DNA from: Candidatus Dormiibacterota bacterium
GTDB taxonomy: Bacteria > Chloroflexota > Dormibacteria > UBA8260 > Bog-877
NCBI GenBank assembly: GCA_003133485.1
Contig: PKXR01000086.1
Coordinates: 1-8,006, forward strand
Direction of reading: 5' to 3'
DNA: 8,006 nt
The notes under the pieces were generated by a model. That model made no database searches. It saw nothing but the letters and a program-made list of their open reading frames with translations, and was not told the DNA's origin. Shown here one piece after another: positions 1 to 6,242 of this stretch (position 1 is its first letter; each line of letters opens with the position of its first letter). The position numbers and the translations under genes are program-made.

Positions 1-155
1 GGGAACACTCGGGCGCCAACCAGAATGTACCCCAGACAGGCTGCGGCCAGAGGCCCTAGGTCGGACACTCGCGACCGCCCAGGCTCACCGCCACTCTCCA
101 CATCCACGACACCTACTTCAGCCTTATCCCTGTACTGAGGAATGGTGCTAGACAA
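1..155 (-). CDS. Probable N-terminus of a truncated membrane protein (runs off the left edge)
   Basis: An open frame on the minus strand runs from a TTG at 155-153 to the window edge without a stop, giving 51 complete codons. The start is chosen because GGAAGAGG (162-169) lies 6 bases upstream, a good Shine-Dalgarno site. The first 30 residues are polar and mixed in charge (starting MSSTIPQYRDKAEVGVVDVE). Residues about 32-50 (SDLGPLAAACLGYILVGARV) form one hydrophobic stretch that looks like the first membrane segment, with a cytoplasmic N-terminus. No family is recognised from so short a piece. The gene would be divergent from the secreted protein at 709. The main doubt is that a 155-base open frame can occur by chance in GC-rich DNA; the SD plus hydrophobic segment are the only positive evidence. 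Confidence 0.35.
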   Translation of the reverse strand, partial: MSSTIPQYRDKAEVGVVDVESGGEPGRSRVSDLGPLAAACLGYILVGARVF

Positions 156-448
156 GGACCACCTCTTCCATCCGAACGATCACCACTGTGAAGTACTCAT
201 ATCCCGGGGTAGCGATCCACGTCGTTGGGCGGTGGATAATTGGTCATGAGACCTCACCAAGATGGACTCTTGGGGGCCGGCGGCGGTGCGAAGCAGTGGC
301 GAACCATGTCCCACAGATCCTCTCGATCAACTCACGACTCTGAAGCGGGAAGACCAGCTCGCCCGGGAGATTAGAGGTAACCCCATCACTCAACCACTCC
401 TTGTCCGGTCGCTCGCTCACGGGCTCTCCAATATGCCGGGCGAAGACC

Positions 449-478
449 TACTAACCCTAGCACCAGCCAGGGTTAGTA
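449..478. repeat. Perfect 10-bp inverted repeat (stem-loop 1 of a tandem pair)
   Basis: TACTAACCCT at 449-458 is the exact reverse complement of AGGGTTAGTA at 469-478, with a 10-base spacer AGCACCAGCC. There is no T-run after it on either strand, so it is not a canonical intrinsic terminator. It may be an operator for a dimeric regulator or a structured RNA element in the leader of the divergent genes. Confidence 0.6.
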
Positions 479-480
479 TC

Positions 481-506
481 AGCCGATGACATAACCGGTA
501 TCGGCT
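481..506. repeat. Perfect 7-bp inverted repeat (stem-loop 2 of a tandem pair)
   Basis: AGCCGAT at 481-487 pairs exactly with ATCGGCT at 500-506 around a 12-base loop (GACATAACCGGT). It begins two bases after the end of the 10-bp stem at 449-478, so the two hairpins could stack. No T-run follows. Function unknown. Confidence 0.5.
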
Positions 507-708
507 CGACAGAGGGGCACCTGCGGCCAAAACGATGGCTTCTGGTCTGGCGAAAATGGCAGTGTGGCAGTACACTTCGCTTCGCGGTCGGCTTCCGGCC
601 GTAGGGAGCGGGAGGGCAACAGGTCATTAAGACATCGCCGAGATCAGAGCAGATCCCGGCGGGGGTCGCCCGGGGCATGGTGGCTTACCCGTACCACGGA
701 TTTAGGCC

Positions 709-2874
709 ATGAGCCGGGGGCGGCTGGCGGTCGGCCTCCTGGTTTCGGCCCTAATCGTCCTGCCCTTATTGGGCAACATGGGCGCGGTCAGCGCGGCTAC
801 TACGCCGACGCTAGCGTCGGTGTCTTTGCGAGCTAGCGACGTGCCGGGCTTCTCGCCGGTTGATCCCTCTCTCTTTACCTTTCAAGACCCTGAAGACCAG
901 GGCTTCGCCCAAGCGTTCATATCTTGTGCGGGCAGCACCCCTCTACTAAGCCAGTTCGACTCCGGTCCTGACGCCGACGTGAGCCAAGCCTACGGCCAAG
1001 GACAGAACCCTTTTGGCACACCTGAGACCACCATCGCCACTGCCGTCTTCTCGGATGGCACCAACGCGAGTGCCCAGTTAGCGTATGAGGAGCTAGCAAG
1101 TCTTTCGTTCCAGAACTGTTGGGCGCAGCAGAATGACGCATTGAACGCCGCCCAAGGTTTGACCGTCCCGATAACTCCCACCACCATCGCTGCTCTTCCG
1201 ACACCTCGCTACGGACACGGCACCACCGGCTTTTACCTGAATATGAACTACTCAGTATTGGGCCAGAGTACTTTCTCCTCCCTAGAATCCACGGTGATCT
1301 GGTCGGGATCGTTAGTGACTCTGCTCCTGATTTTGAACTACCAGGGCACGTTCTCTGAAACTGCCCGCCTGGCACTCGTGCAGCAGCTAGCCGGACGCAT
1401 GGACGCCTCCTCTCCACCTAGTGCTTGCCAGCCTCTGAATACACCCATACCGAGCTCAGTCCTGATCAGCAACCAGCAGGTCGGCCAGGACGTCGGTGCA
1501 ACCGTGGCCTTTCAGGGCGAAGATGACTACTCCAACGAAGGCACTAACGGACCAGCGGTGCCTAGCTCAAGTTGCGGCTGGAGAAACCCCCATGCTCGTT
1601 CCGTGGTCTCCAATCGTTTGCCTCTACCCAAGGGCTACCTCTCTGCAGGGGTAACCGTGACGGGCCCCTTTACTAGCGATCAGGCAGCCTATCAGTACTA
1701 CAATCAGATCAAGACGCCTTGGTCCCCGGCGAAAAGTCAACCTGGTCTTGGTAACGCCGCGTTCTATACCGCGGAGCAGGACAACGCTTCGTCCTTGTTG
1801 GTTCTAGACAACCAGTACCTATTTCAGCTCAGTGTCGAGACCGACGGCAAAGAGGGTCCAAGCGAACTCGCATTAGCCAAGACGGTATTGGGAGACTTCC
1901 CGCAGGTCACTTCATACACCTCTCCGGACCTCAAGCTGGTCCGCTACATCCCCACACTCGGCTCACTTATCCCCCCAAGTCGAGATCTCAAAGCATGCGC
2001 CGTGTCACTGTCAAAGTCCAAGATAAACGAGCCCGTAGCTGTCTGCTCGCTTCTCGATAGTAGCGCCAATGTGCCCGCCCCACCGGCCCAGTTCACGTCC
2101 TCGTCGTGGGCAGGTTTCGTGGCCGCGGAACAGTACCGAGGATTTGTTCACTTCAGCCCGGTCACGGTGGGTTGCATCAACGGAAAAGTCGCTACCGTGG
2201 ACGGGAAGACCAGCGGCCCTAACTCCGGCGCCGTGTTTTCTGAGCCCGGCTTTGAGTCGAGCCCTGGCTTTACTCCCGTTCCCGGGCTCCCAATGGAACA
2301 AGCCGAGGGCTTCCAGAGTCTGGCGGGCGGCACGGACGGCGCCACTCTCCTCGATCCGGCCTTATCGTCTACGACAGAGATCACTGCTATCAAAGGCGGG
2401 AAGGCAATCCTGCTCTCGTGGGCCGGGGCATCCAGGGTTGGGACGGTCGCTCGCGCAGCCCAGTACGCGCTGACCCAGTACGACTCGCCGTTCATCTGGT
2501 CGGTTCTCCAAGAGCGAATCACCTGTAGCAGCTACCAAGTTGCGGTGTTAGAGACCGACTTTCCCCAGTCTAACCTGTATGTAAACGACCGTATGGTTCG
2601 TAAGGCGGCAATCAACATTGCCCAAACTGGAAACTTCATCGAAGCAGGGGGCTCCGGGCCCCAAAACCCGGTCGGCGTGGGCAACCTGTACTTAATGAAT
2701 GGCGAACACCGCTGCACGAGTTGCGACATGATTCTCAACGGCCTCCACTATTCAGGTGCCCCGATCGGCATCGGGACGATCACGCTTGATCCAAAAACGA
2801 TGGCCAATCACAAGGACCTGGGAACCGCGATACTTGATTCCCATCTTGGCGCTCCCAACGGTTATGGTATCTAG
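709..2874 (+). CDS. Secreted multidomain protein of unknown function, ten cysteines
   Basis: A complete 721-residue protein. It starts with a clear Sec signal peptide: basic SRGR, a hydrophobic core at about residues 7-24, and a likely cleavage after AVSA near residue 29. ATG 709 is the first possible start because an in-frame TAG lies at 703-705; the ribosome site is poor (AGG two bases upstream). Three regions can be distinguished. Residues about 35-235 contain C73 and C137 and resemble the extracellular sensor-type domains of actinobacterial PknH or lipoproteins. Residues about 238-400 contain C240 and the motif SSCGW (C289), recalling the DUF3558 lipoprotein fold. Residues about 405-721 contain C430, C446, C489, C606, C669 and C672 and are not recognised. 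Ten cysteines, an even number in an exported protein, suggest up to five disulphides. There is no lipobox, LPXTG motif or C-terminal membrane anchor, so it is probably free or loosely wall-bound. The domain assignments are from memory of fold patterns; the reading frame itself is secure. Confidence 0.85.
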   Translation: MSRGRLAVGLLVSALIVLPLLGNMGAVSAATTPTLASVSLRASDVPGFSPVDPSLFTFQDPEDQGFAQAFISCAGSTPLLSQFDSGPDADVSQAYGQGQNPFGTPETTIATAVFSDGTNASAQLAYEELASLSFQNCWAQQNDALNAAQGLTVPITPTTIAALPTPRYGHGTTGFYLNMNYSVLGQSTFSSLESTVIWSGSLVTLLLILNYQGTFSETARLALVQQLAGRMDASSPPSACQPLNTPIPSSVLISNQQVGQDVGATVAFQGEDDYSNEGTNGPAVPSSSCGWRNPHARSVVSNRLPLPKGYLSAGVTVTGPFTSDQAAYQYYNQIKTPWSPAKSQPGLGNAAFYTAEQDNASSLLVLDNQYLFQLSVETDGKEGPSELALAKTVLGDFPQVTSYTSPDLKLVRYIPTLGSLIPPSRDLKACAVSLSKSKINEPVAVCSLLDSSANVPAPPAQFTSSSWAGFVAAEQYRGFVHFSPVTVGCINGKVATVDGKTSGPNSGAVFSEPGFESSPGFTPVPGLPMEQAEGFQSLAGGTDGATLLDPALSSTTEITAIKGGKAILLSWAGASRVGTVARAAQYALTQYDSPFIWSVLQERITCSSYQVAVLETDFPQSNLYVNDRMVRKAAINIAQTGNFIEAGGSGPQNPVGVGNLYLMNGEHRCTSCDMILNGLHYSGAPIGIGTITLDPKTMANHKDLGTAILDSHLGAPNGYGI

Positions 2875-3007
2875 CCCCGGATGAATTCCGCAGCTGCAGT
2901 CCGGGAACGGGCTACGTCCACGCACGGGCGAGCCACCTTTATCGTAGCCGGAGACCAGTCCATCAGTAAGACAGCCGAGTCAGAGGATCTGCCAGGAAGG
3001 TGGGGCC
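2875..3007. other. Intergenic spacer with a weak hairpin after the secreted-protein gene
   Basis: CCCGGA at 2876-2881 pairs with TCCGGG at 2900-2905, immediately after the TAG stop at 2872-2874. The 18-base loop and the lack of a T-run make it a poor terminator. Near the end of the spacer, AGGAAGG at 2994-3000 is a strong Shine-Dalgarno sequence for the ATG at 3008. Confidence 0.35.
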
Positions 3008-3366
3008 ATGCAGATCAACCCTGACAAGCGCAGAGCAAGCGCCTCCGTTTCCAACCTGTAGGCGTCCCCGGCTCGCCCTGCGATCAAGTCTTACGCCGAG
3101 GATGAGCCCTGCCAGAACAGTTTCCCGTCGATATTCACGTTCTCGCTCGCCTAGTCCGGCGTGTCTTCCCCGAGGCCAGCTCTGTGTCGGTCGAGCCCGC
3201 CACGGCTTCCCTGAGCGCGACGGTAATGGACGCGCGCCGCGACTTGGTCCTGCCCACCTGGTCGGGGGAGAGGTCAGGCCCGTTAGCCGTCAGATATCAG
3301 TTCCCGCTCGCAGTCCCGGAGCCGCAGCACCTGGGTGGCCGTACCACCACGGCGAGGTCACGGTGA
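3008..3366 (+). pseudogene. Probable decayed gene (premature stop plus frameshift)
   Basis: AGGAAGG at 2994-3000 lies 7 bases before ATG 3008, which opens MQINPDKRRASASVSNL and then hits TAG at 3059-3061. The same frame stays open after this stop to a second TAG at 3152. Another frame is open from 3106 to the stop at 3364-3366 (86 codons). It begins ALPEQFPVDIHVLARLVRR and continues with VFPEASSVSVEPATASL and further protein-like sequence with two tryptophan or tyrosine-containing strands. A single base indel near 3100-3110 plus a CAG-to-TAG change would join these into one protein of about 118 residues. Its 3' end overlaps the convergent gene at 3290 by 77 bases. No family is recognised. Alternatively only the 86-codon frame is real, starting at GTG 3184, or nothing here is coding. 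Confidence 0.3.
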
Positions 3367-4108
3367 AAACCTGTCCCGTCGCGAAGTACCGATAGAGCAC
3401 GTAGATCACGCCGGGGGCACGAACCCGAAGCTTGGCCGGCAGGGGTTCGTTCGGTATCTGAAGAATGATGCCGTCCTGATCCAGGGCTGACGGACCCATG
3501 TCTCCAAAGCGGAGCTGCAGCCAGCTCTGGCCACCCTTCAGTCCGTGGACGATGAATCGCCGATCGGTGACCCATACTTGGGCCGGTTCCGGGTCGCGCC
3601 AACGCGGAGCGGCAGCTCTGCGCTTCTTGCGAGCATGACTCCAGAACATGAGATTGCCAATGATCGTGAACGCCCAAGCGATCGGCGAGCCGATGGCGAG
3701 GAACATACCCGAGTGGATCACGACGGGATCCCCGTAGAACGAGAGGAACTGCGCCTTTACGCCGTCTACGTATAGCTGCTCGCCCGGCTCGAGGTGGTTG
3801 TCCTCCGGACTGAGTCTCCTGGGTGTGACGGCCGTCGGGAGCTGGTGAGCCCGTAAGTCCTGCCCGAGCGCCGCCGCAGCCGCTAGGTCACTGCGCCGAA
3901 CTTGAGTGAAGTTCCACCTCGCTCTGGCCCACGGCGCGAGGCAGACCAGACCTATAACCAGAGTCCACAGGAAGTCGCCGACATCCCTTCCCAGGAGGCT
4001 CAAAAAGGCGAGGAAGACAAAGAGGGTACCCACCCGTCGGAGCACCCTCCGAAGCTTGGTCGTCGGATCACTCGGAATTGGCCCTTCGACTAGCGCTGTG
4101 ACGTCCAT
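3290..4108 (-). CDS. Membrane protein with a PH-like domain, unknown function
   Basis: A 272-residue protein from ATG 4108. The frame extends upstream to 4300, but ATG 4108 is preferred because AGGGGGG (minus strand of 4114-4120) lies 5 bases before it and the upstream extension is not protein-like. Hydrophobic segments lie at about residues 27-39 and 45-60, separated by a short GRDVGD turn (a membrane hairpin), and a third at about 133-156. The remainder is soluble and rich in short beta-strand patterns: LYVDGVKAQFLSFYGD before the third segment, then VWVTDRRFIVHGL and SWLQLRFGDM around residues 178-204. This resembles small bacterial PH-domain (bPH-type) membrane proteins of actinobacteria, in which the VTDRR strand is typical. 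The basic cluster HARKKRRAAAPRWR just after segment three suggests a cytoplasmic domain. No catalytic motif is seen. The gene is convergent with the decayed frame at 3008 and has no operon partner. Family placement is tentative; coding status is fairly firm. Confidence 0.7.
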   Translation of the reverse strand: MDVTALVEGPIPSDPTTKLRRVLRRVGTLFVFLAFLSLLGRDVGDFLWTLVIGLVCLAPWARARWNFTQVRRSDLAAAAALGQDLRAHQLPTAVTPRRLSPEDNHLEPGEQLYVDGVKAQFLSFYGDPVVIHSGMFLAIGSPIAWAFTIIGNLMFWSHARKKRRAAAPRWRDPEPAQVWVTDRRFIVHGLKGGQSWLQLRFGDMGPSALDQDGIILQIPNEPLPAKLRVRAPGVIYVLYRYFATGQVFTVTSPWWYGHPGAAAPGLRAGTDI

Positions 4109-4113
4109 GCGGT

Positions 4114-4120
4114 CCCCCCT
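4114..4120 (-). promoter_or_regulatory. Ribosome binding site fixing the start at 4108
   Basis: On the minus strand AGGGGGG is followed by ACCGC and then ATG at 4108. It is the only purine-rich SD-like run near any start codon in this frame, so it argues for the 272-residue form over the longer one beginning at 4300. Confidence 0.55.
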
Positions 4121-4469
4121 GAGTCGCCTGTTCGGTAGGTTGGTGTCCCGCCGGTCAGCGTACCAGCCGTCTGCCCCGAGCGCCGCTCCGCGGCGAGTGC
4201 CAACGCAGTATTCCGCCGACGCGCTTGGAAAAGGCTTGGATCCTGGCGCTAACCCCACGCGGGCGCCTTGGCGCCGAAGTCGCGGAAGGCGAAGGTCCAA
4301 CGGTGCGGGGCGGCCATCGTTCCTGAGATCGGAGCTACCTTCAGCGCCTAGCGTTCTCTAAGGTCTAGCTCCGAGACTGCCTTCGACTACACGCTGGCCG
4401 GGGTTCGAGCGCCAATATGCGGCCGAGCAAGCGGTTACCTGGCAGCGGGTCTCTGCATCCGCGGTCAAC
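4121..4469. other. Divergent intergenic region with GC-rich palindromes
   Basis: The stretch separates the PH-like membrane gene (minus) from the small ORF at 4485 (plus). Open frames across it (3906-4361 plus, 4358-4888 minus) are arginine- and serine-rich, lack ribosome sites and look like shadows. It contains two GGCGCC palindromes 2 bases apart (4262-4267 and 4270-4275) and the bulged stem at 4330-4373. No promoter was confidently seen. Confidence 0.45.
4330..4373. repeat. Bulged 12-bp inverted repeat
   Basis: CGGAGCTACCTT at 4330-4341 pairs with AAGGTCTAGCTCCG at 4360-4373: eight pairs, a two-base bulge (TC at 4364-4365), then four more pairs, around an 18-base loop. There is no T-run on either side. 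It lies 111 bases upstream of the TTG at 4485 and could be a leader structure of that gene or an operator. Confidence 0.45.
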
Positions 4470-4484
4470 GGAGGCGACTGTGGG

Positions 4485-5111
4485 TTGACGGCGCTGACAC
4501 GGTTCCGCGACTGGGTCCTCGGCAGGTGTCGCCCACTGCCGATCGCGGCAGACCGGTTAGCGCTGATCGGCATGGCGCTGGCCGCCTTCAAATTCGCCAA
4601 CTGGACCTGGCTGTCCGCCCGGATCCCGGGACGAGGCGCTGAAATCGCCAACGATTCGCTGCAGTTCGTCTCATTCCTCCTCTTCATAGTCCTGGTTACT
4701 CTCAGCTGCCGAGCCACGCTGCCTGACTGGATCCGCCGGGCGCGCCCGGGGAGGGCAGTGGTGCTAGCGCCACTTCTTGTCGTCGTCGAGATCGAAGCCG
4801 CGCCTCCGCGTGCCCGAGAAGAGGCACCCGAGCCACATCGCCTGCGCCCACTACCCCTGAACTCTCGATCAAGCAGGCTAGGACTCAACCCGAACGAGCT
4901 TGCGAGCCACCGTCAGCTGTCAACACGCTGGTCAGGACCCCCCGACTCGCACCGGCGCAAGGTGCTCGAGTTCATCCACGAGCCCGTTGAGCATAGAGTC
5001 GCTGCCAAATTGGGCTCTGGATCTTGCGGAGTCGCCAATTACCTCTTCGATCTACTGCGCCGATCAAAAATGGAGTCTCTTTCTCGGCTAGGGGAGAAGC
5101 AACTCTACTAA
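4485..5111 (+). CDS. Small putative membrane protein, 3' half doubtful
   Basis: The frame encodes 208 residues from TTG 4485, with GGAGG at 4470-4474 ten bases upstream. The first ~115 residues look real: hydrophobic segments at about 25-43 (with FKFANWTWL), 58-75 (FVSFLLFIVLVTL) and 90-105 (AVVLAPLLVVVEI), ending in an acidic and basic stretch (AREEAPEPHR). After about residue 125 the sequence becomes serine/arginine-rich and loses protein character. Its last 140 bases also overlap antisense to the better supported gene at 4972-5361. A single base indel near 4850 would end the protein at the TGA at 4857-4859, so the authentic product may be a ~125-residue three-segment membrane protein whose frame has been extended by mutation or a sequencing error. 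No family is recognised. A chance frame cannot be excluded. Confidence 0.4.
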   Translation: MTALTRFRDWVLGRCRPLPIAADRLALIGMALAAFKFANWTWLSARIPGRGAEIANDSLQFVSFLLFIVLVTLSCRATLPDWIRRARPGRAVVLAPLLVVVEIEAAPPRAREEAPEPHRLRPLPLNSRSSRLGLNPNELASHRQLSTRWSGPPDSHRRKVLEFIHEPVEHRVAAKLGSGSCGVANYLFDLLRRSKMESLSRLGEKQLY

Positions 5112-5361
5112 CGGCGATCGCAACCAGGGGCAAACCAAATGCCACCTCCTTGGCTTCCAGCATCAACGATTCATGGATGGACAGCTCACTTTTAGGGTCT
5201 AACTCGTACTGCGCCACAGCGACCAGATCCCCATTGGCGAGTGTTACCACCGACCACTCTGCGTTGAGTCGGCCCAGCACACCCTGAACGTAGACAGCTC
5301 GATTGAGCTTGGCAAATCCCGGTAACGCTGGGGGTCTAAAAGTGAACTTGAGCCGAAACAT
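4972..5361 (-). CDS. Hypothetical 129-residue soluble protein downstream of the lactonase
   Basis: ATG 5361 has a good ribosome site: GGAGAA on the minus strand of 5369-5374, 7 bases away. The sequence is protein-like throughout, with alternating strand patterns (VYVQGVLGRL, WSVVTLANGDLVAVAQYEL at residues 36-54) and a helical, acidic middle (SIHESLMLEAKEVAFGL at 61-77). A basic C-terminus follows (DRRGNWRLRKIQ). There is no signal peptide or convincing transmembrane helix (VAFGLPLVAIAVSRVA at 73-88 is only mildly hydrophobic) and no catalytic motif, and the family is not recognised. It lies 86 bases after the lactonase gene on the same strand, so the two may be cotranscribed. Its 3' end overlaps the doubtful plus-strand frame by 140 bases, which argues that frame is over-extended. 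Its role is unknown; partnership with the lactonase is inferred only from position. Confidence 0.6.
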   Translation of the reverse strand: MFRLKFTFRPPALPGFAKLNRAVYVQGVLGRLNAEWSVVTLANGDLVAVAQYELDPKSELSIHESLMLEAKEVAFGLPLVAIAVSRVASPLAEKETPFLIGAVDRRGNWRLRKIQSPIWQRLYAQRARG

Positions 5362-5388
5362 CTGACGGTTCTCCGTTCATAAGTCCAG

Positions 5389-5415
5389 CACGTGTGAGGG
5401 CTTCCAGCTCACGTG
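5389..5415. repeat. Two CACGTG palindromes 21 bp apart
   Basis: CACGTG occurs at 5389-5394 and 5410-5415 in the 86-base gap between the lactonase and the 129-residue gene. The start-to-start distance is 21 bp, about two helical turns, and the arms can also pair imperfectly (CACGTG(TG)AG with CTCACGTG). This could be a pair of regulator half-sites or an intergenic RNA hairpin. Further single copies lie at 5694-5699 and 6506-6511. Confidence 0.3.
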
Positions 5416-5447
5416 GGCCGATCACTCGTCGACACGCCAGGAGGTGG

Positions 5448-6206
5448 CTATTCATACCAGCCCGGAGACTTACGGACGGTTGTCCACTGCTCCGCGTCGT
5501 GGCCGTAGAGCACCATCGCTTTGAGTTCTCGGGCCCGGTCGAGTAGTTCCAAAGCGCTCTGCCGTGCCAGGGCTGGATCGGCGTGCCCTCCCCATGTGTC
5601 GTGCCTGACGTTGTCTTCTTCGTAGATCGCGTCTCCACAGAGGATCATATTCAGGCCACTGTCGAGCCTGACCAGCACTGACTGATGACCAGGCACGTGT
5701 CCGGGGGTTGAGAAAACGGAAATCCCATCCCCCAGGTCGGTTTCGCCATCTAGCAGATGGTAGTTCAAACCATCGAGACGCCAGTACTGGTTGGGGAAAG
5801 AGGCATTATCGATGGCCGCCTCGTAGTGCGAGCGCTGCACATAGAAGGTGGCGTTGGAGAAGGCGTCGTTGTTACCGGCGTGATCGAAGTGCAGGTGGGT
5901 GTTGATGACGTCTGACACTTCCGCCGCGCGCAGGCCGAGAACAGCCAAGCGGTAGTCGACCGTGTCCTCGATTCGCATGACCGGACGCAGCTCCGCGGCG
6001 AACGCGGTCCCCCTCCAGGTACGGTCCGGGTCTTCGATGTGGCTCCGGTGGATCCCGGTGTCGATCACGATGAGGCGTCCGGACTCGGTGATGACGAGGT
6101 ATCCGATGATGGGGAAGTGGACACGAAGTCCGTCGCCGACCCCGGGCGACAACACGCTCTTGTCAGAGCATGCTTCGCCGAGCCAAAGCGGATACAGCCT
6201 CTTCAA
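5448..6206 (-). CDS. N-acyl-homoserine lactonase, AiiA/AttM-type metallo-beta-lactamase fold
   Basis: A 252-residue cytoplasmic enzyme expected to open the lactone ring of N-acyl-homoserine lactone signals (quorum quenching). The dizinc motif THLHFDHAGN gives H104, H106, D108 and H109. The third histidine ligand is H170 in STPGHVPGHQS, the bridging aspartate is D192 in CGDAIY, and the last ligand is H236 in YGHDAEQ. The catalytic tyrosine that helps bind the lactone is Y195, three residues after the aspartate as in Bacillus AiiA (H104, H106, D108, H109, H169, D191, Y194, H235 from memory). The rest also aligns end to end: VIDTG at 47-51, VQRSHYEAA at 123-131, LNYHLLDGE at 147-155, and a C-terminus close to AiiA length (250). 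The start is TTG 6206, supported by GAGGGG at 6215-6220, 8 bases upstream. It has no signal peptide. It may lead a two-gene unit with the 129-residue gene. Substrate range (acyl chain, or other lactones such as gamma-butyrolactone) cannot be read from sequence. Confidence 0.88.
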   Translation of the reverse strand: MKRLYPLWLGEACSDKSVLSPGVGDGLRVHFPIIGYLVITESGRLIVIDTGIHRSHIEDPDRTWRGTAFAAELRPVMRIEDTVDYRLAVLGLRAAEVSDVINTHLHFDHAGNNDAFSNATFYVQRSHYEAAIDNASFPNQYWRLDGLNYHLLDGETDLGDGISVFSTPGHVPGHQSVLVRLDSGLNMILCGDAIYEEDNVRHDTWGGHADPALARQSALELLDRARELKAMVLYGHDAEQWTTVRKSPGWYE

Positions 6207-6214
6207 TGGTGCGA

Positions 6215-6220
6215 CCCCTC
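6215..6220 (-). promoter_or_regulatory. Ribosome binding site deciding the lactonase TTG start
   Basis: GAGGGG on the minus strand is followed by 8 bases (TCGCACCA) and then TTG at 6206. No ATG or GTG in this frame has a comparable site, and the TTG start places the N-terminus (MKRLYPLWLGEA) in register with AiiA, so TTG is preferred. Confidence 0.6.
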
Positions 6221-6242
6221 TGCTGAGCTCCCGGCGATCATT

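Larger units (their letters stand above)
156..708. other. Long divergent intergenic region with hairpins
   Basis: This 553-base stretch separates a probable minus-strand gene from the secreted-protein gene at 709. Short open frames exist here (for example 262-489 plus and 457-678 minus), but none has a credible ribosome binding site or a protein-like sequence. The notable content is two adjacent perfect stem-loops (449-506, listed separately), a small inverted repeat AGTGT/ACACT at 561-576, and a GC-rich imperfect hairpin around 656-677. No clear sigma-70 promoter for the downstream gene was seen. Confidence 0.5.

Noticed and set aside
262..489. 75-residue plus-strand frame in the left gap
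   Set aside because: No Shine-Dalgarno site, no recognisable pattern, and its end runs through the 10-bp stem-loop.
917..1417. 166-residue minus-strand frame
   Set aside because: A shadow of the secreted-protein gene; Arg/Ser/Gly-rich with no start signals.
2875..2910. Possible intrinsic terminator after the 721-residue gene
   Set aside because: Only 6 bp of stem around an 18-base loop, with no T-run afterwards.
3906..4361. 151-residue plus-strand frame
   Set aside because: It is antisense to the PH-like membrane gene for much of its length, is Arg/Ser/Pro-rich and has no ribosome site.
4395..4420. GGGGTTCGAGCGCC resembling a tRNA T-arm
   Set aside because: The bases flanking the TTCGAGC loop do not pair as a 5-bp T-stem, and no acceptor stem or anticodon arm can be formed around it.
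4358..4888. 176-residue minus-strand frame
   Set aside because: Low-complexity Arg/Ser-rich translation, antisense to the hydrophobic N-terminal part of the 4485 ORF, with no ribosome site.
5336..5638. 100-residue minus-strand frame overlapping the lactonase 3' end
   Set aside because: It lies in another frame of the lactonase gene and has no protein-like pattern.
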